Positions 33,359 through 45,654 of a DNA stretch of 64,000 nt are shown piece by piece (the first letter of the stretch is position 1; each line of letters opens with the position of its first letter). The position numbers were made by a program, and so were the translations under genes. The notes beneath the pieces were generated by a model. It had not been told where the DNA came from, did no database searches, and worked only from the letters and a program-made list of their open reading frames with translations. This DNA is from Corythucha ciliata (Eukaryota > Arthropoda > Insecta > Hemiptera > Tingidae), in NCBI GenBank assembly GCA_038030265.1, contig CM075939.1, positions 55,533,253 to 55,597,252 on the forward strand. The letters run 5' to 3'.

Positions 33359-34978
33359 TTATTTGTTATGAGTCGAAAAACCTTTGAAAAATCGAACCTC
33401 GCTTCCCCGTCGTATCGTTTCGTTTACTTCAATGGGTTCATTTACTTTTCTTTTTAGACAATTGAAATTGAAGGGTTGGAATTTAAGAATTAGCAAAAGC
33501 GATATAATACAAAGGGACAGAATACAAAAGGAGTATAAGATTGGCACATGGTCAAAAGTAGAGTAATTTTCTTCTAGTTCTTCAAGGGGTGTCATGAGTA
33601 CGTTTAATTTATGAACTTCATCAAAACTGAGGTTTAAAAATGTAGAATGCACTGGGATGTTTTCAAGAGTGATTGCGAAAGTTTCATAATATTTATAAAT
33701 TGTTTCAGCATTGATTAACGTTTCGTTGGTACTAAATTGTAGGAGAGCAGTTTTCTTGACATTAATTGTAAAATTGGAGAGATTACTGTGAGCATATAAT
33801 AATGGGGTATCATAAACAAGGTATTGGATAATTATTGGTACAAATTTCACAAAAGGTTTAGGACGAGGTGTAACATAAGATACACATGCATTATTATTAT
33901 TGTTCTTCACTAGGCTATCTATACAAGGGTTATGAACTTGTGTCACATTGGTACTGTAAAAATAATCTAAGATTAAGTCACAGCTTCCTGTAAGTAATTG
34001 GTCTTGCTTAAGCACTAAAGGGGGATGAACTACCGTAATTTTTACATTTGATTCTGATTCGGCTATCGGATAAGAAAGAAGAAAATAAGTTTCCGTCAAC
34101 GGGACGTCTAGGGGTAATTGGACAAAGTAGTACAAATGAGTGGGAGTCAATGAACAATGAACTTTACCGGTTTGCCAGAGAATTTCGGGCGATTTAGATA
34201 TGATTTTATTTATAGGGTTGTCATCTGAGATGCGTGCTAATTCCTTTTTTGAGATTATACTTTCACGAATAATATTACGCTTGCAAAATTCAAGTGAGGA
34301 GTCGATATCATTAATCCTAAGTGTTAGTAAGGCAATTGTTACATATATTATCATAAAATGCTGGTTATTTTCAATTACGCTACTAATATTACTATCTACA
34401 ATTTTCTTGATTTTAGCGTTATTGTTTCTTATGACTAATAGATCTTTGTTAAAAGCGTCAATAACTTTTTCATTGACAGATAACTGGTTTTCAACGTTAT
34501 GCTCTAAATGATAATTATTTATTTCTAACTTATGGATTACTTCGTCATAGCGTTTTTTATCGTTGGCATCCATGATATAGCAGAACCAAGAGCATTAATT
34601 AGGCCTCTTTTAGGTCTATTGGAATACACAGCGTTGGAGAAAACATGATCTAATTTATTTTGGGCATATTCTAAATGGGACTTTATTAAACTATGCTGAG
34701 TGGCCATCGTTTGAGCTTTTAATGATTCTACATAAGAATTTTTGATTAAATTATCATACACAACATGGTCAAGTGAATTGAGAATGGAATTTAATTCTTC
34801 TTGAATCAAGGTTAAATTAATGGCATGAACATAAGTAAAATAATCTTTTAGGATGTAAATTTTGAATTTTAATTGGAATAATTCCAGGTCCATTAGATAG
34901 ATTAGTTATTTTATAAGCGTGAGCTGGGTGCTGGTTGAGAAGAAGTATCATTAAGAGAATTTTGATTGGATTCTTCAT
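33359..34978 (-). pseudogene. errantivirus-type envelope (F-like) gene, broken
   Basis: The predicted membrane fusion protein starts with a signal-like peptide at 34978, overlapping the integrase end. An RPKR furin-type cleavage site and a following hydrophobic, glycine-rich fusion segment are visible near 34600. The long distal part has many N-glycosylation sequons, coiled-coil stretches and a C-terminal membrane anchor (about residues 350-370 of the longest frame) with a short basic tail. This matches the baculovirus-F/errantivirus Env family. Frameshifts near 34880 and near 34555 split it into three frames, so no intact product can be made. Confidence 0.8.
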
Positions 34979-36110
34979 TATTATCCTGGAAGGAAATTTT
35001 CTGATTTGAGTAGTCTTCAAATCTTCTAGGTCTTTTGATTTGACTGGGGTGTATTTTAACATTTTTTATTCCTAAGTTAACAGTATTTGCTCCTTTATCA
35101 TATTGTACTTTCTTATATTTATCTTCAGCTTTATTACGAACGTAGGTTTTGAGAAAGATATTACCGTCTGGTATATTTACTTTTTCACGATTTTGATTAA
35201 GGGTTTCGGTTCTGTTTTCTTTCTCTTTTTCAATAAAGTATTTTATTGCTTGATGAATAAGGGTTGTTTCTCTGTGATATTCGTTGGTTTTTTGTTCAAG
35301 AATGAAGTCATTTTTAATTTCTGTAGGCTGTGTTATTCCGAAAGTGATTTCATTTGGTGTTAGTTTCAAGTTGGTGTTAGGAGTATTATTGTATGCAATG
35401 AGTGCTAGCCGTATAAGATTGATAAGTGATATGTCAGTGTCTTGTGTTTTTATAATATTCATGATTTCTACAAGAGTTGAATGAGCCCTATTAATTAATC
35501 CATTAGAATTATGATAGTTAGGAGTTGTAAGGTGAAGATTTATATTATTATATCGAAGGAAATTTTTGAGAGTTTCATTGGCAAATTCTCCTCCATTATC
35601 TGCTTGGATTTCTAAGGGGGCTGGGAATAAAATGAGGTATTCTTTAAGTTTGTTTACTATTTCTACTGCATTTTTACTGTTAATTTTATAAGCAAATACT
35701 TTTTTCGAAAAGCAATCAATAAGTGTCAATAGAGCGGCATTATTATAAAAGAGAATATAAATTTGCATTTTTTCAAACGGTTTGTTAGGAGTTGGAGTTA
35801 TTTTGAATTCAGGTTTAGGGGGATTTCGATCATATTTAACCTTTTTACATATGTCACAATTATTCACAAATTTTGTTATGTCTGTTAGCATGCCAGGCCA
35901 ATAGTATTTCTTTCTTAAGTTGTTGTATACGTCATTAATTCCTCTATGACTAGTTTTGCCTATGTGTTGAGCTGTAATTAAATGTAATCTATCGTCCTTT
36001 TCTTCAACGTCTATATTAAGTTTTTTGTATCTTTTTATTCTAACGGTGGGAAATTTTTCCTCGACAACATTTTGAAACTTGAGGAATACTTGATCTAGGA
36101 CTTCGTCCAC
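34911..36110 (-). pseudogene. errantivirus-like integrase region
   Basis: It has an N-terminal HHCC zinc finger (H...H...CDICKK) and a core with the first Asp (LIDCFSK) and second Asp (ADNGGEF). At the third catalytic position the expected Glu before R-x-H-S-T-L appears as Asn (GLINRAHSTL), which would abolish strand transfer if the alignment holds. The C-terminal part is K/N-rich. The frame of 399 codons is otherwise open. It is out of frame with the upstream linker because of a shift near 36115. Confidence 0.8.
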
Positions 36111-36126
36111 TAATTTTAAATTCTTA

Positions 36127-38060
36127 TCAGAGCAATAAACTCCATACGTTTTTATTTGGTTCCAAAAATTCTAAACAGTATTTTCCCAAGTCAGTATGAT
36201 AAGGCCAAGCGGTATTCCATACTAATCTTTTCTTTGTGGAATGAAATAGACCGACGTTATTAATGAGCATGGGTTTTCCTCTTTGAATTACGATTTGGGA
36301 TTTTTCTACATTTACACATTTTATCGGGTCATCAACAAGAACTATATTTTCTGAGGAGCTCAACTGTGAATGGATGCTAGCTAAACTATCATCGTCTTTA
36401 ATTTCGTTAGGTTGGTTTTCATCATTTGGATGTGAGATTAAGGATTCAACTGAATTTGGAAAATTTACACTATTTTGGATCTCATTTAAAAATTGATTTA
36501 AAACTTCATCTGGGGTTATTTCGTCATTTTCGATTGCATTTAAATTTTGAACGGGATTTCTGGATAATGCGTCTGCTACGTAATTCGTTTTTCCTAGGAC
36601 GTACTTTATATCAAAATCATAATCTGCCAGTTGGCATTTTCACCGCAGCATCTTAGCGCTGGGTTCTTTCATGTTATGAAGATACTGTAAAGGTTTATGA
36701 TCTGTTTGGATGGTAAAGCGTCTTCCGTAAATATAAGGTCTAAAGTATTTGCATGCCCATACAATTGCTAAAAGTTCTTTTTCTATTGTACTTAATCTTT
36801 CTTCACTCGAATTCAGGGTTCGGGACGCATAAGAGATTGGTAGATCTTTTCCGTTAACATTTTGGGATAAGACTGCTCCTATAGCATAATTAGAAGCGTC
36901 TGTAGTCAATAAAAAGGGTTTATTAAAATCTGGTGGCTGCAAAATAGGATTGTTTTGAAGTAAAAATTTTATCGTATTAATTGCATTAAGAAATTCGGGG
37001 TTTGAAGCATCAATAGTGGAGTCATTTCGTAGTAACGAGGTTAAAGGTTTGGCAATTTTTGCATAGTTTCTAATCATTTTTCTGTAGTAGCCAGTTAATC
37101 CAAGGAATTGTTTTATTTGTTTTTGATTCGTTGGATTTGGAAAGTTTGCAATAACTTCTAGTTTGGCGGGATTTGGTTGAATACCTTTCTCAGACACAAT
37201 ATGGCCGAGGTAGGCGAGTTCTTTTTTGAAGAATTCGGTTTTATCAAGCTGTATCTTAAGGTTGGGGTTTTGAAGTAGTTCGAAAACTTTCTTTAGGTGT
37301 TTTTTATGTTCCTCTAAGTTATCCGAATAAACAATTATATCGTCATGTAAACCAACACATTTGGAATACGTGAAAATATCAGGTTCATTGCCCTCTAAAA
37401 CGTAGGTGGGGCATTTTTCAGACCAAAGGGCATCCTGAGGAACTCAAAATGGCCGTCCTCAGTGCTGAAGGCAGTCTTAGGGATTGAATCCGGGTCCATC
37501 TCGATTTGATGGAAGCCAGAGGCCAGATCGATTGTGCTAAAATAAGTAGCTCGACCTATTTTTCCAAGTAAATCTTCAATCACCTGTAGAGGGAATTTAT
37601 CGTCAATTGTTTTGTCGTTAATTTTTCTATAGTCTAAGACTACGCGAATTTTCCTCTTTCCTGAGGCGTCAGGCTTCTTTCGGACTACCCATATTGGGGA
37701 GTTGTAAGGGGAATTAGATTCTCTGATGATTTTATTCTTTAGAAGTTTGTCGATTTCTAATTTGATATCGTCTCGGAAAATTTGAGGATATCTGTAATTT
37801 CGAGTGTAAACTGGAATATCGTCTTTTGTCCTTATTGTATGTTTTAGTAAGTTTTTGGAAGAGCTAAGCAGGTCTTTCTCTCTTTTAATGATATGTGGAA
37901 ACTCCTTAAGTAATTTGATACCTGGTTTCTTTTTCTTCCGAATTCATATGATCGGTTCGTATTAATTGAGGAATTTCTTTCTTAATTTCTAGAATAGCAT
38001 TTTCACTTACGTCTAACTTAGATGTTAAATAATCTATATCATCGACCTCCATAGGCTCGG
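36127..38060 (-). pseudogene. errantivirus-like reverse transcriptase / RNase H region, broken
   Basis: RT blocks are visible at 37395-37583 (STIDLASGFHQIEMD, RMPFGLKNAP) and upstream to about 37700. RNase H is at 36640-37197 (LLTTDASNYAIGAVLSQ, TIEKELLAIVWACKYF, QTDHKPLQYL). Breaks: a TAG at about 37395, a frameshift directly at the YxDD catalytic box near 37347 and a TGA at 36640-36642. The linker to integrase continues in frame to 36127. Upstream of 37720 the sequence is more decayed. Confidence 0.8.
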
Positions 38061-38104
38061 AACAAAAGGTCATGAGCTCTTGGGATTGAATTTGCCGTTT
38101 ACCT

Positions 38105-39170
38105 CATTTTTAGCCACAATGTTGTCGTCAGAAGGCGTGATTAGAAATTCCAACAAGCTTTATCCGCGATTATTTTCCTCAATTTTAGCCGTAAATTCGC
38201 GTTTTTTTTCAAATTTAGCTGCTTTGAAGCGTTTCTAATCTGTGAATTCGCGAATTACCTTAATTTTTCAGCCACGAATTCGTGATTTCCTCAAATTTTA
38301 GCCGGGAATAACACTTTTTCCCAATTTGAGCTGAAAACGACAGTTTTTATTTATTTATGACAGGCTAATTATAGTGAATTTCTCAATATTAGCTGGTTTT
38401 TTTTTTACACTTCAGTCCCACATTGGCATTTTTCCTTCAATTTTTGCTATGGATTAGCGTTTATTGTTTAGTTTTAGCCTCGAACAGAAGCTACGCATTT
38501 GCGTTTTGTCAATTTTTCAAGGTTCAGTGACTTTGTGGGTCGCGCTCTCTTCGGTATAAAAAATAACGGCCAACGAAAAATTTAGAGATCTTTTTTATAA
38601 CGACAATGAAAAATTGGGAAAATACGAACTCGCGATCAAACTGACTTATGTTGTTTTTTTTAACATAATATTTGTTATTTTTAAAATAAAAATTGAGGTT
38701 TGTTAGCTGTTGGCACGCTACAACTTTAACCAATTTTTGGCCACGGGTTAGCGCTTTTAATCAATTTTAGCAGTGCAGTAGGGATTCTTTCGTTTGTTTG
38801 GCGAATTTCCTCCATTTTAGCCAAGATTTGGCGTTTTCCTCATTTTCAGCAGCAGTTTAGCCATTTTTTCGAAGCAAATTAGCACTTTTTTCTCAGTTAA
38901 AAATTAGTGTTTTTCTTAAAGTTGGCCCCGCTAATTAATATTTTTGTCAATTCTAGCCGCGTAGTTTTTTTAGGTTTTAGCCCGCGTGAGCAATTTTTGT
39001 CTACGGATTAGCGCTGTTTCTCAGTCTGAGCCTCGATTCTTTCAGAAGCTAAACAGATTTTCGTTTTCTCAATTTCAGCCGCGAATTATTGATTTTTCTT
39101 CATTTCAGCTGTGAAATAGCGTTTTCTGATAATTTTGCAGCGAATTAGCACATTATCTATTCTCTTTTTT
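38105..39170 (-). repeat. degenerate ~30-bp repeat field, minus orientation
   Basis: TTTTCTCAATTTTAGCCGCGAATTAGCG-type units (here read as the inverse of the 16.6-kb field) recur, with a repeat-free island around 38520-38740. It flanks the provirus on the side opposite the plus-oriented patch at 32085. Confidence 0.8.
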
Positions 39171-41362
39171 TTTTTATTAATAGGCGATATTTTAAATACT
39201 CAAGTATCTTGCCCACCCCTGAATACGGCTCACTCGTTTTCGCCAAGTTGCCGGGCCGGGGCCCGGAGTTCGTAGTGCAGGTGCAATTTTCACGATCCTA
39301 GGTGTGGGTCTTACTTAACGCCTAACGTCATTCGCGTTCGTCACTATAAAAGCCAAGATTTCATCATTCTGCGGGGTCCCCGTCGTGAGTCAACTTGAGG
39401 TTTTCCGCCTTGTTTAAGAAACACTTATAGTTTCCTTCTAATACTTGTAGAATCCGTTTTCTTGTGCAGTCTTGGCTGCACAAGTCTTGGTAGTAGGAGG
39501 GAAGAGCAGCATGGGGCGGCAAAAAGCAAGATCCGACCCTGTTACAGACCTAAATTATCAGTTTTTTAATCAAATAATCTGAGCCTGCTTAGCTGTCTGA
39601 TGGTGCTGATAAATTATTTCCTCATCGATTGAATTGTAATGCTCTGTAACAATGGTGGTGGTTGTATATTTGCGGGAAACTTGCATGAGCTCGTAGCGAG
39701 GAAAGAACGCTTACTTCCATGTGTTTTTTTTATATTATTCCTTTAGATTGATTCGTGTTCGTAAATATCGTGTTCTCTTAACTTCATTATCGAGATTTCA
39801 AGTCTAATGGGAGATTAGGCGTTTTGGAGCGGTCCCATTAATTAATGTGGTTAAACTCAGAAGGAAAGCTGAAAAATTAACATAGGCCGATTTGACCTTT
39901 TATGTCCCCTTTGCGTTTAAAAATAAAAAAAAAAAAAAAAAAAAAAAAAAAGGTGTGTCGACCACATTTTTGTTTGAAAACGCAGCGTCTTTACACGGCT
40001 GGTGGACCAAGTAGTAAAAGATGCGATTATAGGAAGTTAAAAAAAAAAAAAATCGTAGGCAGGGATGATCTGCTAAAGAGGGTTCTTAAGAAAGATTAGT
40101 TGTCCAATTAAGGGATGAGGAAGTCGTTAAGCGCGCGCGTTGCCTGTTGACTGCTTTCTTAAGCTTTGTAAATGAGCGACGAGGACTAGTCCACGCTTTT
40201 CACCATCTATAAAATGATCCGCCAGGACCTGTGTGTTGGTTCGAACTGAGAAAAAATAGTGTATCACACCCCTTACATAATTATTACTTCCTTTTTAACG
40301 CTGTATGGGATTTCTTTTTTCACGCGCCTCCACTATATACTACTGGGACCACCCTCCCTTTTTTTTTTTTTTTTAAACAGGTGGGTGCGCCATTGAAACT
40401 TCAAAAAGAGTAATTAAAGTCATTTCCTCTCTCCTGTCCTGTCACACCCAGATAGTCCCCCTTCATCCGTCGCGCGCTTTTTACCGCCTATTAGTTACAG
40501 CATATCTGAGCGCTCATCCAAAAAAATTGAAAATCACTACCGGTTGGTCTGTCTCGCGCGTCATTCGAGAGGGTTCATAAAGAGGAAGTCAATTCCCTTT
40601 GGTATAACATTAATTAACAATATTTTACGGTAAAATGCACTTTATACATTTCACTGTTTTTCAGCCACTTTTTTTTCTTTTCTTTTTTTTTTTTTTTTTT
40701 ACAAGGATTTAAGAGCTCTTAACAAGCACCACTACTCTCCTTTTAAGGTGGGCTTGGTTTTTATCTGTCATTTACTGCTTAAAGATAAGGTCAAAAACTG
40801 GGCGACAAAAAAATGTAACAACTTTCTTGTTAATAGGCTAAGGCTCGACAAAAAATTAATGTTCAAGTTCCATAAATAGTATAGCCTCCATCGTTCCATC
40901 GGTACAAATCTGGATGTTATTTTTAAACTTATGTGAGCTATGCCCTCGGGGAAAATCCTCCGTCGTGGGAAAGAGAAGTTTCAAAGTTCGAGAAACAAAT
41001 TTCGAATATTAAACACTATAAAGTCACCCGTTTATTTATAATATTTTTGTGAGCGAATCACTCACACGGAGTTAAATTTTAAATCAGCGCCGGATCAAGA
41101 TGGGAACTACGGGGGAATAGCCCTGAGCTAAGAAATGTCAACAAAATTCACCCATTCCATGCGCTTCCATCTTGAATTTGTGGCGACCAGAAAACATCGT
41201 CCTTCTATTTTCATCAAATTGTACATAATGAAAAATTATGTTTTTAACAAACAATCGGTTGGTGTGAAAAACGAGAAAATAATTTTTGTCATATAAGAGC
41301 GCCTGCATCTTATATCTGGTGACTCCCAGCATTCGAAATTCAACTCTGTATTTACCTTGATA
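39171..41362. other. non-coding stretch with poly-A and T-rich tracts
   Basis: It contains A27 at 39925-39951, other A/T runs at 40039-40051, 40360-40373 and 40671-40700, and a short motif shared with 23832 (39514-39544, inverted). No coding content is recognised. Confidence 0.5.
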
Positions 41363-41891
41363 GTCCGGGAGCCCACCGTATGAAAAATCCGTATCATCTG
41401 ATCGCGCTTGAAATCATCATCACGACGTTACATGGTCACTAGCAAATGCGCCTGCATCGTCGCCAGAAATTTTTAGCGGGACAAGGCCGAGCAAAAGAAA
41501 AAAACATCGTTTTTCGGATCATTTTTTCTTACTCCGGTAACGGAGCATTCAAATAGTGAGAAATGGCCCTCGCCAGACATGATCTGATGATCCGATTTCG
41601 GGGCATAAATTTTGCAAACTTCGAACGCTGTCGTCCCTCTAGGTCCCACTGAAATTGTCTGGCGTTTGTTACTGAGGAAACCTCTCTATAGGCGTATAAT
41701 GGAGCTATTAAAACGCTAGACACGATCAAATGATCCGATAAATGGCAAGACGCCCTACTCGGCCTTGTCCCGCTAAATATTTCTGGCGACGATACAGGCG
41801 CATTTGCTAGTGACCATGTAACGTCACTGATCGCGTCAGGTTTTAAGCGCGATCAGATGATACGGATTTTTCGTACGGTGGGCTCCCGGAC
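41363..41891. mobile_element. 529-bp inverted-repeat element with TA target duplication
   Basis: Ends GTCCGGGAGCCCACCGTA and TACGGTGGGCTCCCGGAC are inverted, with TA on both sides (41361-41362 and 41892-41893). The inverted arms run about 130 bp with small indels (GCGACGATGCAGGCGCATTT on one, its inverse on the other). The TA duplication is the Tc1/mariner habit. No transposase is inside, so it is non-autonomous. Confidence 0.8.
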
Positions 41892-41934
41892 TATATGAAC
41901 AATGAGTCCCAAAACGAAGTCATCGCGTCACCAG

Positions 41935-42010
41935 TGGTGGAACAACACATATCGGGGCCCGGGGCGGAAACCTTTAGGAGGCCCTTCAGTCTCTAATTAA
42001 ACTAGAAATA
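41935..42010 (-). repeat. dispersed block related to 18232-18335
   Basis: Contains CCACTGGTGAC / GTGTTGTTCCACC / TTTCCGCCCCGGGCCCC on the minus strand, parallel to the block inside the 16.6-20.4 kb field. It sits directly at the edge of the next array. Confidence 0.65.
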
Positions 42011-42029
42011 CTTTTTAGTAGCGTTGAAG

Positions 42030-43930
42030 TACACATTTTTCTCAATTTTAGGTACGAAATTGCCTCCGAAAACCGTATAGGTACGTGTGTTTTCTCAATT
42101 TAAACTGTGAATGAGCGTTTTTCCTTATTTCTACTAGCATATTTTAATTGCTATAATACTGCGAATTGTAGCTTTTTCCTCAATTTTATCCGCGAATTAG
42201 CTCATTTTCTCATTTTTAGACGCAAATCAGCGCTTTTTATAAGCTCTTAGCCGTAAAATTGCCTCAAGAATCTGCAAATTGGGTAGCGTTTGAGTGCTAT
42301 TTGGCGCTTTTTTCCATTTTAAACGCCAATTCGTGTTTCAATGTATTTGTTTCCTGTGAATTAGCACTTTTTCACAATTTTAGCCACTTGAATTAGCGCT
42401 TTTTCTCAATTTTTTCCCCCAAGTTGCCTCAGAAATCCGCGAGTTGGTGTTCTCTCAATTTCAGCTGTGAATTCGCCTTTTTTACCCTCAATTTTAGCAG
42501 TGAATGAGCACATTTCTTAATTTTAGCAGCGAATTATAGCACTTTTTTCTCGATTTTATCCGTAAAATCGCAATTTTGTATAGGGACCTTAGCTCATGGG
42601 AATTATTTTTAGACGCGAATTCGCGCCTTTTTCTGTTTCACGCCGTTAAAATCAGCGCTTTTTCTCAATGTCACTCTCGGCCCCGAGAATCCGTGAGTTG
42701 GCGTTATCTTAATTAGCACTTTTTCACAGTTTTAGCCACTTGAATTAGCGCTTTTTCTCAATTTTATTCCCCAAGTGTCCTCAGGAATCTGCGAGTTGGT
42801 GTTCTCTCAATTTCAACTGTGAATTCGCCTTTCTTACCCTCAATTTTAGCAGTGAATGAGCACATTTCTTAATTTTAGCAGCGAATTATAGCACTTTTTC
42901 TCGATTTTACCCGTAAAATCGCAATTTTTTATAGGGACCTTAGCTGGGAATTGGAGTTGTCCTCCATTTTTAGACGCGAATTCGCGTCGTTCTCAATGTC
43001 AGTCTCGGCCCCGAGAATCCGTGAGTTGGCGTTATCTTAATTTTAGGTGTGAATTTGCGCTTTTTATCAATTTTTAAAACTGCCAAATTGTAACACTTTA
43101 TCACAATTTTAGCCGTGAAGAGCGTCTTCCTCTATTTTTAGACTCAAATTCGCGTTTATCATTTTATTTATCCGTGAATTAACGTTTTTTTTTTCAGTTT
43201 TAGCCGCGTGAATTAGCGCTTTTTCTCCGTGACAGCCTGGAAATGGCCCCCATAATAGGCGAGTTGGCGTTTTCACATTTTCAAGTTGTGAATTAGCGTT
43301 TTTTCCTCAATTTTAGTATTGAATTAGCACATTTTCGCAATTTTATCTGCGATTTTCAGCGCTTTTTCTCTATTTTATCCGTAAAATCGTAATTTTTCAT
43401 ACCTTAGCTACAAGAACTATCGTTTTCCTCCACTTTGAGACGCGAATTCGCGTTCTTGTCTATTTTACTCGTGAATTAGCGCTTTTTCTCAATTTCAGTC
43501 CCAATGTTGCCCCGAGAATCTGTGAAGCAATGAGAGCTGTGAATTCCCTTTTTTTCTCAATTTTTATAGCTGCTAAATTGTAGAACTTTATCATAATTTT
43601 AGCGATGAATTATTGTTTGTTTCTTCATTTTTAAGACGCGAATTCGATTTTTTCTCTTTTTTGTCCTTGAATTAACGCTTTTCTCAGTTTTAGCCGCGTG
43701 AATAAGGGCTTTTTCCCAATTTCAGTCCCGAGTTTGCCCCACGAATTTGTGATTTTGCGTTGTCTCAATGTCAGCTGTGAACTAGGGATATTTCTCAAGT
43801 TTTAAAGCCGCATGTTGTTGCGTTTAATCACAATTCTAGCCGAGAATTAGAGTTTTTCTCCATTTTTGGCGGAAAGAAATAGTTTTGCAAATGTGTCAGG
43901 CATTTTTCTCAATTTTAGCGTTTTTTCCCT
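42030..43930 (-). repeat. repeat field with a visible ~350-bp higher-order duplication
   Basis: Units read CTCAATTTTAGCCGCGAATT (minus version). The segment from about 42358 is repeated from about 42710 with the same order of variant units (CACTTGAATTAGCGC; CCAAG..CCTCAG; GTGTTCTCTCAATTTCA; AGGGACCTTAGCT; CTCGGCCCCGAGAATCCGTG). The higher-order unit is therefore about 350 bp. Further, more diverged copies follow to 43750. Confidence 0.85.
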
Positions 43931-45094
43931 TCAATTTCAGCTGCGAATGCACGCGGCTAAATGCTGAAAAACGCTGACTAGTCACTAAATATAAATACAT
44001 GTCTAATTCACTGCTAAAATAGATAAAAAGTACTAAAATTGGAAAAAATCCATAATGCTGCTTGAATTGAGAAAAATCACTCATCATTCTAAACTAAAAT
44101 TAATAAAAAACCGTTAATTCACAGCTGAAATTTAGAAAAAACGCTACGTCATCGCAAATATGTGAAAAACATCACTAATTCGTTGCTAAAAATGAGAACA
44201 ATCAGCAATTCACTGCTAGAATTGAGCAAACGCTAATTCACGATTTCTGCGTGCAACTTATAGTGTCTGAAATTGAGAAAAAGCGTTAATTCGAGACTAC
44301 AAGAAAGCAAAAGCGTCAATTCACGACTAAAAATGATTAAAGGCGCTAATTCGTTGCTATTATGTAAATACATCGCCAATCGCTGCTAAAATTGTGAAAA
44401 CCTTCAAATTCACTGCTAAAATTGAGGGTGAGCTCTAATTCGCTGCTAAAATTGAGGGAACCCGCTAATTCAAATAGCTAAATGTGAATACTTCGCAACT
44501 AATTCACTGGTTTAATTGAGAAACAGCGCTAATTCTTTGCTAAAATGAAGAAAAATCGCTTATTAACTGCTAAAATTGAGAAAAAGCAAATTAACGATTT
44601 CTGGGATACCTTTGTAGCTAAAATTTCAAAAAAAGCTACTAACCCGCTTCTATATTAGAGGAAAGCAATAACTTTGCCGCAGCTTGGAGAAAAAGCGCTA
44701 ATTCACTGCTAAAATGAAGGAAGAACGCTAAATTATGGATAAATGTGAAAAAGTCGTCAATTTCGCTGCTGAACTTACAAAAAATTATTCGTAGCTCTAA
44801 ATTACGAAGGCAACGCTAATTCACTGCTGAAGTTGAGGCAAAAAAACGCCATTTTCGTTGTTAAATGGGAAGGCATCGCTAAATCGCTGCGAAAATTGCG
44901 CTGATTCGAGGCTAAAATGAAAACAAAGATTCAATTCGTGGCTAAATCGAATTCATTGCCAATATCTAGAAAAATCGCTTATTCGCTGTTCAAAACAGAG
45001 AAAAACGCTAATTGGCCACTAAATTAAAGAGAAAAAGCTCTCTGAGAGATCACCAATTCGCGATTTCTGGAGAGAACTTGATGGCTAAGATTGA
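43931..45094 (+). repeat. repeat field, plus orientation after a switch point
   Basis: From about 43930 the units turn to CGCTAATTCACTGCTAAAATTGAG. Compared with other fields CGCGGC is replaced by CACTGC or CGCTGC in many units, so it may be a sub-family. Confidence 0.8.
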
Positions 45095-45650
45095 GAAAAC
45101 CCCAAAACCTATTGCAATCTTTTCGCGAAAGTTAACCCCAACAGATACTCGTTATAGCACGTACGATCGAGAGCTCCTCGCAATTTACGACGCAGTCAAA
45201 CACTTCCGTTACATGATAGAAAGGCAGTGAAATCGTCATCTACACATATCATCGTCCTCTAGAGTACGCCTTCCACCAAAAGACCGAAAAGCAACGCCTC
45301 GACAATTTCGCCACCTCCGTAATCCGTCACGTCCCCGGTATTGAAAATCTCGTCGCTGACTATTTATCACGCATTGCAACTCTCTCGTCTTCAACAGACT
45401 GATCGCGACCTTCTTCACACCATACAGCATCCGGACAAGTATTCGCTGAAACTCTGTTTTGTTTCCATTCCCGGTCTCACCGTTTCCGTGTTCTGTGATG
45501 ACAAGAATCGTCCCTTGATACCTTCTGGCCTTTGTCGAATAATTTTAGACCTCATCCATAACCTGTCACACCCGTCTCCTAAACGCACATCAAAACTCGT
45601 CCGCAACCGTTTCGTGTGGCCTTCCATCAAGAAAGACGTTCACACTTCAA
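45095..45650 (+). pseudogene. Ty3/gypsy RNase H to integrase-finger fragment
   Basis: RNase H remains: PIAIFSRKLTPTDTRYSTYD, RELLAIYDAVKHFRYM (catalytic Glu), then in another frame the region up to a chromodomain-like linker (VPGIENLVADYLSRI), and last the integrase zinc finger (HNLSHPSPKRTSKLVR, FVWPSIKKDV). At least two frameshifts. The join with the array on the left falls within a few bases of GATTGAGAAAAC at about 45090. Sequence resembles the copies at 52-53 kb and 62-64 kb. Confidence 0.8.
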
Positions 45651-45654
45651 CTTT

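Larger units (their letters stand above)
33339..38100 (-). mobile_element. errantivirus-like Ty3/gypsy provirus, truncated
   Basis: In minus-strand order: RT, RNase H, integrase and an env gene, the layout of insect errantiviruses. Gag, protease and the 5' LTR are absent because the element stops at about 38100 against a tandem-repeat field. A purine-rich tract (AGAAGAAGTGAGGAG on the minus strand, about 33312-33326) may be the polypurine tract before a 3' LTR, but only about 270 bases (33060-33330) separate it from the Harbinger MITE and no LTR pair can be shown. Every gene has stops or frameshifts, so it is an old defective copy. Confidence 0.85.
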
